From: JAAYAY01 sp964563135
Lineage (GTDB): Bacteria; Planctomycetota; Planctomycetia; Pirellulales; Thermoguttaceae
Direction of reading: 5' to 3'
NCBI GenBank assembly: GCA_964563135.1
Contig: CAZLWV010000002.1
Location: forward strand, 77,364 to 141,363
DNA: 64,000 nucleotides
This document shows, piece after piece, positions 9,299 through 19,800 of the stretch. Within the stretch, counting starts at the first letter, position 1. The number at the start of each line of letters is the position of its first letter. Under the pieces are notes generated by a model. That model made no database searches, was not told the DNA's origin, and worked only from the letters and a program-made list of their open reading frames with translations. The translations under genes and the position numbers were made by a program.

Positions 9299-10798
9299 AT
9301 GAGCATCATGCGTTGCGTTCTCACTTCAGCATTGGGGTTGATCCTTCTCAACGCACAGTCACACGCTGGTGCGGCAACGCTCTACGTGGGCGCCGGCAGT
9401 TGCGACATCACTCCTGATATGCCATCGTTTCTCGCCGGCCAGTTCTCGCCTCGCGTTTCGACAGGTGTTGAATACCCGCTGACAGCCAACATCCTGGCAC
9501 TGGAATCTCGGGAAGGCGACCGGCCGGTCGATTCGGCGATCATCATCAGCGTCGATACGGCTGCCGTCCGCGCCAGTTTCTTGCTGCCGATCCGCCAGGC
9601 CGTGGCGGAACAACTGCCCGAGTTCGACATTGCGAAGCTCATGGTTGGTGCAACCCACACCCATTCCGCACCTCCCAGCAAGGACGGCCATTTCAAGCAG
9701 CAGGAAGGGGTCCAGGTCCCGTCCGAGTACGTGAAGTTCGCCGTCTCCCGAATCGGGCCAGCGGCCAGACAGGCCTGGGAGGGGCGAAAGCCGGCCAGGT
9801 TCTCCTATGGCTTGGGACATGCGGTCGTGGCCTATAACCGGCGGGCGGTCTACGCGGATGGCACCGCCGTCATGTACGGAAAGACCAACGACCCCAACTT
9901 CCGCGCCGTCGAAGGCATGGAAGACCACGATGTGAATTCCATGTTCTTCTGGGACACGGGCGACAAGCTGCTGGCAATGATCGTCAACGTTTCCTGCCCC
10001 TCGCAAGAGGTTGAAAGCAACCACCTCCTCTCCTCCGACTACTGGGGAGCAACCCGAAAGCTGCTCCACGACAGGTATGGTCAGGAGGTGACGATCGTGG
10101 GCCTGTGCGGAGCGGCCGGCGACCAGTCTCCTCACCTTCGCTATCGACAGGCGGCCGACGATCGGATGAGGAGCCTCCGCGGACTTGACCGTCTCCAGGA
10201 GATTGCCCGTCGAATTGTCCAGGGAGTCGACGAGACCTACGAGGTCGTCGGAAAAGCCAAGCAGGACGACGCCATCCTGAAGCACCAACATGCGATTGTC
10301 AGGCTTCCGCAGCGTATCGTGACGGAAGCGGAATACCAGGCGTGCAAAGCCGAAGCTGAACGTTTGAAAGCCAATCCCGGCGATGGTCGCGGAAACTGGA
10401 ACGCCCGAGTGGTTGCCCGCCACGAGAAGCTGAAGACCGATCCACATCCGGTTCTTGCCACCCCCGTGAATGTCCTGCGGATCGGCGAGACGGTAATCTG
10501 CACGAACCAGTTCGAGCTGTATACGGATTTCGCCATCCGAATCAAGGCCCGTTCGAAGGCGGTCCAGACGTTTGTGGTGCAGTTGGCCAACGGAGCTGGA
10601 GAGCCCCAACCGCCCGACGATGTACCGCAGGAAGACAAGGACGACTGGCACTATGCATCCGGCGGGACGTATCTTCCCTCCGAGCGGGCTGTCCAGGGAG
10701 GCGGTTACGGCGCCGTGATCCAGAGCAATGTGGTCGGACCGGAAGGCGGCCAGATGCTTGTGGAAGAGACGCTCAAAATGGTCAACGCGATGTTTTGA
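9299..10798 (+). CDS. Exported ceramidase-family amidohydrolase, copy 2
   Basis: The 499-residue protein starts with a signal peptide (hydrophobic stretch about residues 5-24) and carries the family motifs YVGAGSCDITP, GATHTHSAPP (zinc His pair), NRRAVYADGTAVMYG, GAAGDQSPH (likely catalytic Ser), NQFELYTDF and GPEGGQMLV. As in copies 1 and 3, the second zinc-His position is SCP in NVSCPSQE. It is much closer to the gene at 10983 than to copy 1, so the two look like a local duplication. Compared with copy 3 it has an insertion of roughly 17 residues (GEPQPPDDVPQEDKDDW) before the SGGTYLPSERA motif. AAGGA sits nine bases before ATG 9299. The substrate is unknown. Confidence 0.85.
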   Translation: MSIMRCVLTSALGLILLNAQSHAGAATLYVGAGSCDITPDMPSFLAGQFSPRVSTGVEYPLTANILALESREGDRPVDSAIIISVDTAAVRASFLLPIRQAVAEQLPEFDIAKLMVGATHTHSAPPSKDGHFKQQEGVQVPSEYVKFAVSRIGPAARQAWEGRKPARFSYGLGHAVVAYNRRAVYADGTAVMYGKTNDPNFRAVEGMEDHDVNSMFFWDTGDKLLAMIVNVSCPSQEVESNHLLSSDYWGATRKLLHDRYGQEVTIVGLCGAAGDQSPHLRYRQAADDRMRSLRGLDRLQEIARRIVQGVDETYEVVGKAKQDDAILKHQHAIVRLPQRIVTEAEYQACKAEAERLKANPGDGRGNWNARVVARHEKLKTDPHPVLATPVNVLRIGETVICTNQFELYTDFAIRIKARSKAVQTFVVQLANGAGEPQPPDDVPQEDKDDWHYASGGTYLPSERAVQGGGYGAVIQSNVVGPEGGQMLVEETLKMVNAMF

Positions 10799-10982
10799 AG
10801 ATCTCACGTCGTGTCGCACCGGCTTGGAGCGATGTCGAGGTGTCCGGTTACTTTCCATTGACCTCTGCCCGGCGAATGAACCGAGGCCGGCCGGCGGGAG
10901 GCCGGCAAGTGGGCCAAACAGGTTGACTGGCCGGGCTACTCTCCACGTAAACATCAACAATTCCAGAAAAGCGAGGCCTGTC

Positions 10983-12440
10983 ATGAATGCCCTGCCGCGT
11001 ATTCTGCTTTCATTCTCACTCATTGCCGTGGCCCTTGACGGATCGCATGCCAACTCCGCCACGCTCTACGTTGGCGCTGTCTCTTGCGACATCACCCCGG
11101 ATCAGCCCGTGTTCCTCTCCGGACAATTCAACGCCCGTGTTTCCAAGGGCGTGTCCTGTCCCATCACGGCCAACATTCTGACCCTGGAGTCACGCGAGGG
11201 GGACAAGGCCCTCGAGCAGGCGGTCGTGATCAGCATGGACACGGTCGCGATTCGAAACACGTTCCACGAGGTATTCAAGGAGGAGATGGCCAAGTCCCTG
11301 CCGGAAGTCGATTTTGCCAAGGTGATCATTGCAGCAACGCACACCCACTCCGCTCCCTGCCAGACGGACGGCCAGTACGAGTCAGATAACCCAGACGTTA
11401 TGCAGCCGTCGAAGTACAACGCCTTTGCAGCAAAGAAGATTGCGGCGGCCGCGGCCGAAGCATGGAAGAATCGCCAGCCGGCGAAGCTTTCTTACGGCCT
11501 CGGGCACGCGGTGGTTGCGTACAATCGCCGAGCGGTCTACGCCGATGGCACGGCCGTGATGTACGGCAAGACGAACGCCCCCAACTTCCGCGCGATCGAG
11601 GGAGTGGAAGACCACGACGTGGGCAGCATGTTCTTCTGGAACAGCAGTGACAAGCTCCTGGCAATGCTCGTCAACGTTTCCTGCCCGTCGCAGGAGGTCG
11701 AGCACAGCGACACGGTCGACGCCGACTACTGGGGCGAGGTCCGCAAAGGTCTGAAGAAGGTGCACGGAGAAGAGGTGGTCATCGTCGGCCTGTGCGGAGC
11801 GGCGGGCGACCTCTCGCCGCACCTGCGTTACCGGGAGGCCGCAGACGACCGCATGAGGGAACTGCGAAAGCTGAGCCGCAACGAGGAGATCGCCCGTCGC
11901 GTGATTCACGGCGTTGAAGAAGTCTACGAGGTGGTCAAAGACGCCAGTTCGGCCGACGTCGTAATGAAGCACCAGTCCAAGGTTCTCGAACTGCCCGAAC
12001 GGATTGTTACCGAGGCGGAGTACAAGTCGTGCAAGGCCGAGGCCGAAAGGCTGCTGAAGCGTGCGGAAGAGACCGGCGACAGCAGCGCACGGGGAATGGG
12101 GAACTGGAATTCCCGCATCGCCGCCCGTTACGAGAAACTCGCCGAAAATCCGCGCCCCATGTTTGCCACGCCGGTGAACGTGCTGCGGATCGGCGATACG
12201 GTCCTCTGTACCAACCAGTTTGAACTCTACACTGATTTCGGCATCCAGATGAAGGCCCGGAGCAAGGCCAACCTGACCTTCGTGGTCCAACTGGCCAACG
12301 GCGGGGGAAGCTATCTCCCTTCCGAGCGGGCCGTCAAGGGGGGCGGCTACGGCGCCGTGATCCAGAGCAATACGGTCGGCCCTGAAGGCGGCCAGTTGCT
12401 CGTGGAGGAAACGCTGAAAATGATCGACGGCATGTGGTGA
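10983..12440 (+). CDS. Exported ceramidase-family amidohydrolase, copy 3
   Basis: The 485-residue protein has a signal peptide (MNALPRILLSFSLIAVALDG) and the motifs YVGAVSCDITP, AATHTHSAPC, NRRAVYADGTAVMYG, GAAGDLSPH, NQFELYTDFG and GGSYLPSERA. It is a close paralogue of the preceding gene, sharing long identical runs, and lies 184 bases after it in the same orientation. NVSCPSQEVEH replaces the classic ATH zinc-ligand segment. ATG 10983 is chosen because the signal peptide begins there with GAGG six bases upstream; the longer frame runs back into copy 2. The gene ends 36 bases from the 3' end of the convergent hydrolase gene. Function beyond amide hydrolysis is inferred. Confidence 0.85.
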   Translation: MNALPRILLSFSLIAVALDGSHANSATLYVGAVSCDITPDQPVFLSGQFNARVSKGVSCPITANILTLESREGDKALEQAVVISMDTVAIRNTFHEVFKEEMAKSLPEVDFAKVIIAATHTHSAPCQTDGQYESDNPDVMQPSKYNAFAAKKIAAAAAEAWKNRQPAKLSYGLGHAVVAYNRRAVYADGTAVMYGKTNAPNFRAIEGVEDHDVGSMFFWNSSDKLLAMLVNVSCPSQEVEHSDTVDADYWGEVRKGLKKVHGEEVVIVGLCGAAGDLSPHLRYREAADDRMRELRKLSRNEEIARRVIHGVEEVYEVVKDASSADVVMKHQSKVLELPERIVTEAEYKSCKAEAERLLKRAEETGDSSARGMGNWNSRIAARYEKLAENPRPMFATPVNVLRIGDTVLCTNQFELYTDFGIQMKARSKANLTFVVQLANGGGSYLPSERAVKGGGYGAVIQSNTVGPEGGQLLVEETLKMIDGMW

Positions 12441-12476
12441 GCTGCGCGGCGGATGGGATCGCGTCTGGCCACGGCG

Positions 12477-13664
12477 TCATTCTGCCGGGGCGCCGGTGAT
12501 TTCAGCCAGCAGCTTGAAGAAACCTCGCTTTCGCGGCGAACCGATGGACCAATCGACCGGTACGCTCTGATACCCGGCCTCGAAGGGTTCACCCTCCTGG
12601 CGAAAATCAAAATAGCCCCAACTGGCATACTCGCCGATGGCCGCGGTGAAGTTGTTGGCCGGCTTATCGAAATCGAAATGGTCATCTTCGTTGAAGAGGA
12701 TCGGCTTGCTCGTGTAACCGGGAACCTGACGGGTGCGCTGGACCATCTCCCTGATCTTGGCAGGGTCCTTGACGCCGTTTCCGTGGATGAGGATGAAGTC
12801 GGCCGTGCGGACAACGTTTTCGCCAGGAATAGTCCCGCCGCCATAGGAGGTGCTGACCAGCAGGCGACGCCCGTTGCGGGAAGTTCCCTTGACCCGCTCA
12901 ATGAGTTCGTGAACGCGGGGCGGTTGGAGGATCTGGTGGTCATAGCGGACATTGCACTCGTTGTTGACCTCAACCATAACATTGCTCCAGCCGTTATCGA
13001 GGATCCAGCGGGTGGCGTTGTCCAGGGCGCGGACGACGGCCGCTTCATCCAGGATGCGTTCATCTTGACCGAAGTAGAAATAACCGAGGATGACCACCAT
13101 TCCCTGGCGATCCGCAGCACGGATGATACGTGCCAGGCGCGCCATGTAGGCTTCCCGCAAGGAGCCATCCGGGGCAATCGCGGAGTTGATCCACGGCTGC
13201 GACCTGGAATAGCCCGTGGGTGAACCACCTTGGAGATTGATCGTGAATGCGAGCAACCCATGAGCGCGCCAGGTGGGCATCGCGGCAATGAACTCGCGGG
13301 TGTTACGCTCCGGATCCCAGCGGCCGGTGTCGGGGTAGGCCCACCGGGTTGCCGTGTCGGGGTTCAGGTCGTCAAAGACTCCCTGAACCATCCGGGAGTT
13401 CAACAGCAGCCCCTCGACCGGCTTGCCTTGCCAGGTACGGCCTTCGTAAGTGGGCTTACCGCTGATCAGGAAACGGTCGCCGTCGATACTGATGGTAGTG
13501 CAGTGCTGCCCAGGCTCTGCGGCTGCCTCCGCGGCTGGTGTCGGGAGTTCCCCTGCTCTGAGATTCAGCGTCACACCGCCAAGGGCGGCCAGCAGAAGGC
13601 CGGAACTGGCAATCGCCCTGACAAAGGATCCGTGGAGGGCATCGCGGCTGACAGCGGGGAACAT
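12477..13664 (-). CDS. Exported GH5-like TIM-barrel glycoside hydrolase
   Basis: The 395-residue protein has an N-terminal hydrophobic segment (about residues 15-33) consistent with a signal peptide. The core looks like a clan GH-A TIM barrel: WDPERNTREFIAAMPTWRAHG, then MVVILGYFYFGQDER, then NVMVEVNNECN where NE matches the acid/base Asn-Glu pair of GH5-type enzymes, and later SKPILFNEDDHFDF whose Glu may be the nucleophile. A GYFDFRQEGEPFEAGYQSVP segment follows. The exact GH family and substrate are not evident. It is convergent with the ceramidase-family pair, and its start lies 228 bases from the divergent ACT-domain gene. Confidence 0.7.
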   Translation of the reverse strand: MFPAVSRDALHGSFVRAIASSGLLLAALGGVTLNLRAGELPTPAAEAAAEPGQHCTTISIDGDRFLISGKPTYEGRTWQGKPVEGLLLNSRMVQGVFDDLNPDTATRWAYPDTGRWDPERNTREFIAAMPTWRAHGLLAFTINLQGGSPTGYSRSQPWINSAIAPDGSLREAYMARLARIIRAADRQGMVVILGYFYFGQDERILDEAAVVRALDNATRWILDNGWSNVMVEVNNECNVRYDHQILQPPRVHELIERVKGTSRNGRRLLVSTSYGGGTIPGENVVRTADFILIHGNGVKDPAKIREMVQRTRQVPGYTSKPILFNEDDHFDFDKPANNFTAAIGEYASWGYFDFRQEGEPFEAGYQSVPVDWSIGSPRKRGFFKLLAEITGAPAE

Positions 13665-13892
13665 GGCTTCGGGCTCCAGGGAGTGTCTGCAGATTCTCCT
13701 CCGTTGCCGCGCCCGGCGGAGAAACGGGGGATGTCCTTGTACGATTCCAGTGCCTTAGCTTTAATGAATCGATTCGGCGTTGGCAACCCTGCCGCCAGTG
13801 CAGGCCGTGCGTTGTGGCGGCGTCGATCGCCCTGCAAGGGCTCGCGTGCGGGGGGGCGCCAGACTCGCAACTCCCAGGAAAGAACCCAACCC

Positions 13893-14468
13893 ATGCCCCG
13901 TTTTGAGTACGTGTACGTCCTGAACGTGATGTCGGATGACCATCCCGGCATCGTGGCTGCCGTGAGCAATGCGGTGGAGGATCTTGGCGGCAATATCGAT
14001 TCCTGCAGCCAAACCGTTCTGGGCGGTTTTTTCACCCTGATCATGATCGTGAGCCTGCCGGAGCCGATCGAGGCCGACTCGCTCGCAGCTCGGATCCGAG
14101 GCACCGAATCGCTGGGCGGCGAATACCAGGTCGTGGCCCGCAAGGCGCTTGTCCGCGAAAAGCGGCGGCCCAGCGGCCCCACCGAACGATTTGTGATCAC
14201 GGCCTTCGGCAAGGATCAGCCGGGAATCGTCCGGCGTTTCAGCCAGTACCTGGCGGGCAAGGATATCAACATTGTCGACCTCTACGGCGATCGGAAGGAA
14301 GAAGACTTCGTTCTCATTGGCCAGCTCGAACTGTCCGAGCAGTGGGACATCCGCATGCTCCAGGCCGACCTGGAACAGATGGGGACCGAGCTGGGGTTCA
14401 CCGTGAAACTGCAGCACGAAAACGTGTTCGTTGCCACCAATCAACTGCGGCTGACCGCCCCCGGATAA
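13893..14468 (+). CDS. Double ACT-domain protein (GcvR-like)
   Basis: The 191-residue protein consists of two ACT domains: residues about 8-80 (LNVMSDDHPGIVAAVSNAVE, NIDSCSQTVLGGFFTLIMIV) and about 95-170 (ITAFGKDQPGIVRRFSQYLA, INIVDLYGDRKEEDFVLIG). ACT domains bind amino acids and regulate metabolism; this arrangement resembles the glycine cleavage repressor GcvR and UPF0237 proteins. ATG 13893 follows an AGGAAAG site; the longer upstream frame is unlike any protein. The gene ends seven bases before the UPF0210 gene, and the ACT + UPF0210 pairing is conserved in many bacteria and archaea, which supports both calls. The ligand is not known. Confidence 0.85.
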   Translation: MPRFEYVYVLNVMSDDHPGIVAAVSNAVEDLGGNIDSCSQTVLGGFFTLIMIVSLPEPIEADSLAARIRGTESLGGEYQVVARKALVREKRRPSGPTERFVITAFGKDQPGIVRRFSQYLAGKDINIVDLYGDRKEEDFVLIGQLELSEQWDIRMLQADLEQMGTELGFTVKLQHENVFVATNQLRLTAPG

Positions 14469-14475
14469 GGCAAAC

Positions 14476-15849
14476 ATGCTACGCACCGACGAAATCCTCT
14501 CCACAATTGAAATGCTGCACGCCGAGCATCTCGACGTGCGTGCGGTGACCTTGGCCCTGAACGTGGAGGACTGCGCCGCCCCCAGCGTCGACCATCTCTG
14601 CCGCAAGCTCCACAGCAAGATCACGTCCCGGGCCAACAGGCTGGTTGAGATCTGCGATCGGGTGGGCGTGAAATACGGTATCCCGGTGATCAACAAACGG
14701 ATCGCCCTCTCGCCCGTTTCGACGCTGCTGGCCGGCCACGGCCAGGCAGGCGCCCTTCAGGCGGCCAAAACGCTCGACAAGGCGGCCGCCGAATGCCGCG
14801 TTGATTTCGTCGGCGGCTTCTCCGCCCTGGTTCAGAAGGGGATCAGTCAGGGGGACGACGTGGTCATGAACTCCCTGCCCGAGGTGCTTTCCAAGACCCG
14901 GCAGGTGTGTTCCTCAATCAACGTGGCTTCCCGCAAGGCGGGCATCAACATGGATGCGGTGGGCCGTGTGGGTCATCTGTTGCGGAAGATTGCCGAGGCG
15001 ACCGCCGACCAGCAGGGGTTCGGCTGCGCGAAGTTGGTGGTCTTTGCGAATATCCCCGAAGACAATCCCTTCATGGCCGGGGCCTACATGGGGGCCGGCG
15101 AACCGGAGGCAACCGTCAATATCGGTGTTTCGGGCCCGGGCGTCGTGTGCAGCGCCTTGAAACGCCGGCTGGCCCAGGATGCCGGGCTGACGTTGGGCGA
15201 GTTGGCCGAGGAGATCAAACTCACCAGCTTCCGGGTAACGCGGGTGGGCGAGTTGATCGGCCGTGAGGTGGCGGCAGAGCTCGGTGTGGCCTTCGGCATA
15301 GTTGATCTTTCCCTGGCCCCCACGCCCGAGGTGGGCGACAGTATCGGTGAAATCCTGGAAATCCTGGGCCTCGATTGCGTTGGCGCGCCTGGTTCGACGG
15401 CCGCGGTTGCCTTGCTCAACGACGCCGTCAAGAAAGGGGGGCTGTTTGCTTCCAGCTCCGTCGGCGGCCTCAGCGGGGCCTTCATTCCCGTCAGCGAAGA
15501 TGCCACGCTGGCCCGCGCGGTCGGCAAGGGGCAACTGGTGTTGGAGAAGCTGGAAGCCATGACGAGCGTGTGCTCGGTCGGCCTGGATATGATCGCTGTC
15601 CCGGGTGACACCCCCGCCGAGACGCTTGCCGCTATCATTGCCGACGAGATGGCGATTGGTGTGATCAACAACAAGACAACCGCCGTGCGGATCATTCCCG
15701 TTCCTGGAGCCAAAGCCGGCGACGTGGTCAACTTTGGCGGCCTTTTCGGCTCGACGCCTATCCTGGAGATCCGCAATTCGGGGGCCAGCAACCGTTTTGT
15801 CCGCCACGGTGGGCGAATCCCCGCTCCGCTGCAGTCGCTGGGCAATTGA
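14476..15849 (+). CDS. UPF0210 (PFL-fold, DUF711) family protein
   Basis: The 457-residue protein has the hallmark sequences of the UPF0210/DUF711 family: ALNVEDCAAPSVDHLCRKLH, VGGFSALVQKG, FANIPEDNPFMAGAYMGAGE, SVGGLSGAFIPVSEDA and the C-terminal NNKTTAVRIIPVPGAKAGD. The family has a fold related to pyruvate formate-lyase but no demonstrated reaction that I know of. Length is normal and the protein looks intact. It starts seven bases after the ACT-domain gene with AAGG overlapping that gene's stop, so the two are clearly in one operon; the usual inference is a role in sensing or processing an amino-acid-like ligand. Confidence 0.92.
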   Translation: MLRTDEILSTIEMLHAEHLDVRAVTLALNVEDCAAPSVDHLCRKLHSKITSRANRLVEICDRVGVKYGIPVINKRIALSPVSTLLAGHGQAGALQAAKTLDKAAAECRVDFVGGFSALVQKGISQGDDVVMNSLPEVLSKTRQVCSSINVASRKAGINMDAVGRVGHLLRKIAEATADQQGFGCAKLVVFANIPEDNPFMAGAYMGAGEPEATVNIGVSGPGVVCSALKRRLAQDAGLTLGELAEEIKLTSFRVTRVGELIGREVAAELGVAFGIVDLSLAPTPEVGDSIGEILEILGLDCVGAPGSTAAVALLNDAVKKGGLFASSSVGGLSGAFIPVSEDATLARAVGKGQLVLEKLEAMTSVCSVGLDMIAVPGDTPAETLAAIIADEMAIGVINNKTTAVRIIPVPGAKAGDVVNFGGLFGSTPILEIRNSGASNRFVRHGGRIPAPLQSLGN

Positions 15850-15882
15850 CGGCGCGATTCCGATCCGTCGGCTTCTGACGGG

Positions 15883-16776
15883 CTACAGCGAGGCCGACCG
15901 GCGCTTGACCAGCGTTACGGCACTGCCCGTCGAATCGTACGACACCTCGTCCATGAACGAGCGCATCAGCAGGACTCCGCGACCGGCCGCCTTCTCGAGG
16001 TTGGCCGGATCGGTCGGGTCTGGGAGCGTGTTGGGATCGAAGCCAGGCCCTTCGTCTCGAATGACGAACCGGGCCTCACTGCGAGAGAAGGTCGAATCAA
16101 CGTGGATCCGGCGGTGGGAGTAAGGCTCGCACTCCCGCCGCTCCGCCAGGAGGGCGTAGTAGGCATCGTCGTCAACGCCGCGAAGTTCAGAGCCCACCTC
16201 CAAGTTGCCATGGCACAGGGCGTTGACCAGCGATTCTTCCAGGGCGATACCGATCCGCATGCGGTCCGATTCATCCCAGAGTTCCAGCCGCTCTGCCAGG
16301 TCCAGAAGGTGGGCGACCAACGGGGGGATCAGCTTGTTGTCGTTGTCGAGTTCAAACTTGCAGTGTGTTTCGGTCATGCAGCCCATCAGCCGAGTGACGG
16401 TCTGTGCGTGGCTGGCAATCTCGAGAACCTGGTGAACCGTGTCAAGAAGACGTTGAGAAAGGACTCGCTTGGGAACATAGCTGGCCGCTCCTCGCTGGAG
16501 CGCCTGGACACAGATCTCCTCATTTCCCGCCGAGGTCATCAGGATCACGGGAATGGCCGGGTAGGTACTGCGGACCATGGACACCAGATCCAACCCGTCC
16601 ATCTCCGGCATGACCAGATCCGTCAACACAAGATCGGGCAACTCCTCCCTGATTTTCGCAAGGCCATCGGCCCCATGGACTGCATAGCGAATGGAGAGAT
16701 CGGGATCTTTCTCCAGGAGCCCCCCCGCCAGCCGGCGATCGACTGCCGAGTCGTCGACCACAAGAATATTCGTCAT
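15883..16776 (-). CDS. Response regulator with anti-sigma-type (RsbW-like) ATPase output domain
   Basis: The 297-residue protein has a receiver domain at residues about 1-120 (ILVVDDSAVDRR, DLVLTDLVMPEMDGLDLV with the phosphoacceptor Asp, ILMTSAG, SYVPKRVL) followed by a HATPase_c_2 domain of the RsbW/SpoIIAB type (IGIALEESLVNALCHGNLE, FVIRDEGPGFDP, GRGVLLMRSFMDEVSY). This would let phosphorylation control a partner-switching kinase or anti-sigma activity. ATG 16776 has GGGAG at good spacing, and the frame upstream lacks domain sequence. It lies 57 bases downstream of the hybrid kinase on the same strand, so that kinase's HPt domain is its likely phosphodonor. It is convergent with the UPF0210 gene. 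Confidence 0.88.
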   Translation of the reverse strand: MTNILVVDDSAVDRRLAGGLLEKDPDLSIRYAVHGADGLAKIREELPDLVLTDLVMPEMDGLDLVSMVRSTYPAIPVILMTSAGNEEICVQALQRGAASYVPKRVLSQRLLDTVHQVLEIASHAQTVTRLMGCMTETHCKFELDNDNKLIPPLVAHLLDLAERLELWDESDRMRIGIALEESLVNALCHGNLEVGSELRGVDDDAYYALLAERRECEPYSHRRIHVDSTFSRSEARFVIRDEGPGFDPNTLPDPTDPANLEKAAGRGVLLMRSFMDEVSYDSTGSAVTLVKRRSASL

Positions 16777-16833
16777 TCGTACTTGCTCCCACGTGAGCCC
16801 ACCCAAGCGAGGCATGTGCCCACTGCGTTCGTT

Positions 16834-19800
16834 CTAGGAGTTGTTGCCTTCCAAATAGTCTAACAAGAGAGGGGGTAATGTTTCCATGAGGGCCCTCAGA
16901 TTTGCGATCCCCTCCGCTGCGTTACTCAGATCCCCCTCCATTCCTCGCTTCTCCAGATCGAACGCCAAGTCGAATCCACGTTGGAAGCAGAAATATCGCA
17001 TCGATGCCTTGATGGTATGGGCCGCACGACGAAACGCGGCCGCATCTGCCTGCCTGTACGATTCTTCGAGGGCGGCCAGATTCCGAGGGGCCTCTTCCAG
17101 ATAGGCGCAGATCAGCTCCCTAAGAAGGAGCCGATCCCCTCCGACCGTGGCCAGGGCGCCTTCGGGTTGAAACTGAATCGGATCCGGGGAGGCTGAAACG
17201 GTCTCCTGCGGAGCAGACTCGGGGCAATTGTCCTTGTCCGCAGGCGGCCTTTCCTCGGCGGCCGGCGGAGAGGTGCTGGCGACATCCGGACTGTGACCGG
17301 GCGGCAGAACGCTCTGAATCACCTCGAAGAGACGGCGCAGATGGATCGGTTTGGAGACATAGCCATCCATGCCTGCGGCCAGACAACGTTCCTCGTCTCC
17401 ACGCATGGCATGCGCGGTCATGGCGATAATCGGCGTGCGACGCTGGCCGGTCTCACGCTGCCGGATCGAGGCGGTGGCTGCCAGCCCGTCCATTTCCGGC
17501 ATCTGTACGTCCATGAGGATCAGGTCATACTGGCCAGTCTCCCATTGGGAAACGACCTCCTTTCCAGTGCTGACGATGACCGGCGTGTGCCCGTGGCGTT
17601 CGAGGATGCCTCGAATCAGTTTCTGCCCCATCAGGCTGTCTTCAGCCACCAGGATCTTCAGGGGCGGCAGCAATTGAGGGACCTGGCGGTCGTGGGAAAA
17701 AGCCGGATCCTCAGGTGAGCCCTGGCCGATCCGCGTCAGCAAAACGTTGAACAGTTCCGATCTCTTGAGCGGCTTGCTCAGATAGGAGGCGACCCCCATT
17801 TGCTCGCAGCGGGCGATGTCGCCTGGACGGTCTTTCGACGTGAGCATCATGACGATGTGGCCGGCGAATCCGCGATCGCGGATGATTGCCTCGGCCAGCG
17901 AGAACCCGTCAGGATCAGGGAGGGTGGAATCTATCAGGACGACATCGTAGGAATGTCCTTCATCCGATGCCGCGTGGATGGCGGCGATGGCTTCTGGAGC
18001 GTTGGCAGCGCCGCTGGCCGCGACATGCCAGCTCTCGAGAACTTCCAGGAGAACGCGGCGATTCGTCTGGTTGTCATCGACGACCAGGACGGACACAGCG
18101 CCGACATTGCCGAGGCCGACGGGCGGTTGCCGCTCCTTGATCCGGTCGAAAGGGAGGCTGACTCGGAAATGACTGCCGTGCCCCACCTCGCTCACGACCG
18201 AGATGGTGCCCCCCATCAGCTCCGCGAGTCTGTGCGTGATGGCCAGTCCGAGGCCTGTGCCGCCAAACTGACGAGTTGTACTGGTATCGGCTTGCTCGAA
18301 GGCCTCAAAGATGGCAGCCAGTTTTCCCTCCGCGATCCCGATTCCCGTGTCGGTGACCCCCAATTCGATCCAGGTCTTCCCGTCGTCGTCGCGGAGGCGA
18401 AGGACGTCGAGCATGACTTCGCCACTCTGGGTGAACTTGATTGCATTGCCCACGAGGTTGACCAGTATCTGGCGCAGTCGCGTACTGTCGCCGATCACCC
18501 GCCGGGGCACGTTCTCGGCCACCCGGTAGACGAGCTCCAGGGATTTCTCGTGGGCGCGGACAGCCAGGAACTTCATCGTGTTGCCAAGGGCATCGCACAG
18601 ATCGAAGGGTTCGCTGCGGATATCGAGCTTTCCGGCCTCGATCTTGGAGAAATCAAGGATGTCGTTGATCACGGTAACGAGCGCCTCTCCCGATTCGCGG
18701 ACAACACTGAGGTACTCCCGTTGCCTGGGTGACAAGCGGTCGGCAAGAACCAACTCGGTCATTCCGAGAATCGCATTCATGGGCGTGCGAATCTCGTGAC
18801 TCATGTTGGCGAGGAATGCGCTCTTGGCGCGGTTTGCGCTTTCGGCGGCCTCCTTGGCCTGTTCCAGGGCCGCTTCCGCCTCTCGCCGCGCCGTGACGTC
18901 CCAGAAGATGGCCTGGGTACCGATGATCTTGCCGGCCGCATCGAACACAGGCGACTTCATCACATGCACGTAACGGGTGTTTCCATCCTGCTGGTTCTGT
19001 TCTTCGGCCTCGAAAAGCTCACCGGTCTGGAAAACGAGGCGGTCATCGGCGCGGTACTTCTCCGCCAGGTCATGGGGATAGAAATCGAAATCGCTCTTGC
19101 CGACGATTTCATCGAAGGTCTTTCCCAGCAACTGGCAGAAAGACCGATTCGCGAAAGTGAACTGGCCGCTCTTGTCCTTACGCAGAACGTGAACCGGGAG
19201 GCTCTCGACGAGGGAAGAGTAGAGCGCTTCCGAGTCTCGCAAGCCCTGAGCGGCACGTTCCCGCTCCTGAATCTCCAGGCCGAGTTGAAGGTTGGCCGAC
19301 CGCAATTCAGCCGTCCGCTTGACGACCAGCCTTTCCACCTTCTCCGCCCGACTGAGGATATCGTTAAGATACAGCAGGAGAATGCAGGTAACCAGGAGCG
19401 ACGCGATCACGCTCACCAGCGGCAACGGGCGGTAGAGCCTTGCGCCATAGGCTTCCGTGGGGGTGCAGACAATGAACCATTGGCAACCGGGGACCTTCAC
19501 GGGCGCGCCGAACCCCGGAAGTTCTCCTTCGATGAGCCGCGGGTCTTTCAGCGGCTGAAACGGCGTATCGCGCGAGGGCGATTCGCACACGTAGGTCCAG
19601 GAGCTTCCCACCGGCTGCATGTAGTCGAACACCTGCACGTCGATGCCCAGATTCGACGCCAGGCCAATGGCCCGTTGCATGAGCGCGTCCATTCGGAAGA
19701 CGCCTACATAGAAACCGGCAAGATTCTCGCGTCGCTGCTCTTCTGTGTCATGGAGTGCCTGCCGCTTGTAGACCGGCATGAACGCAAACACGTTCTGCCC

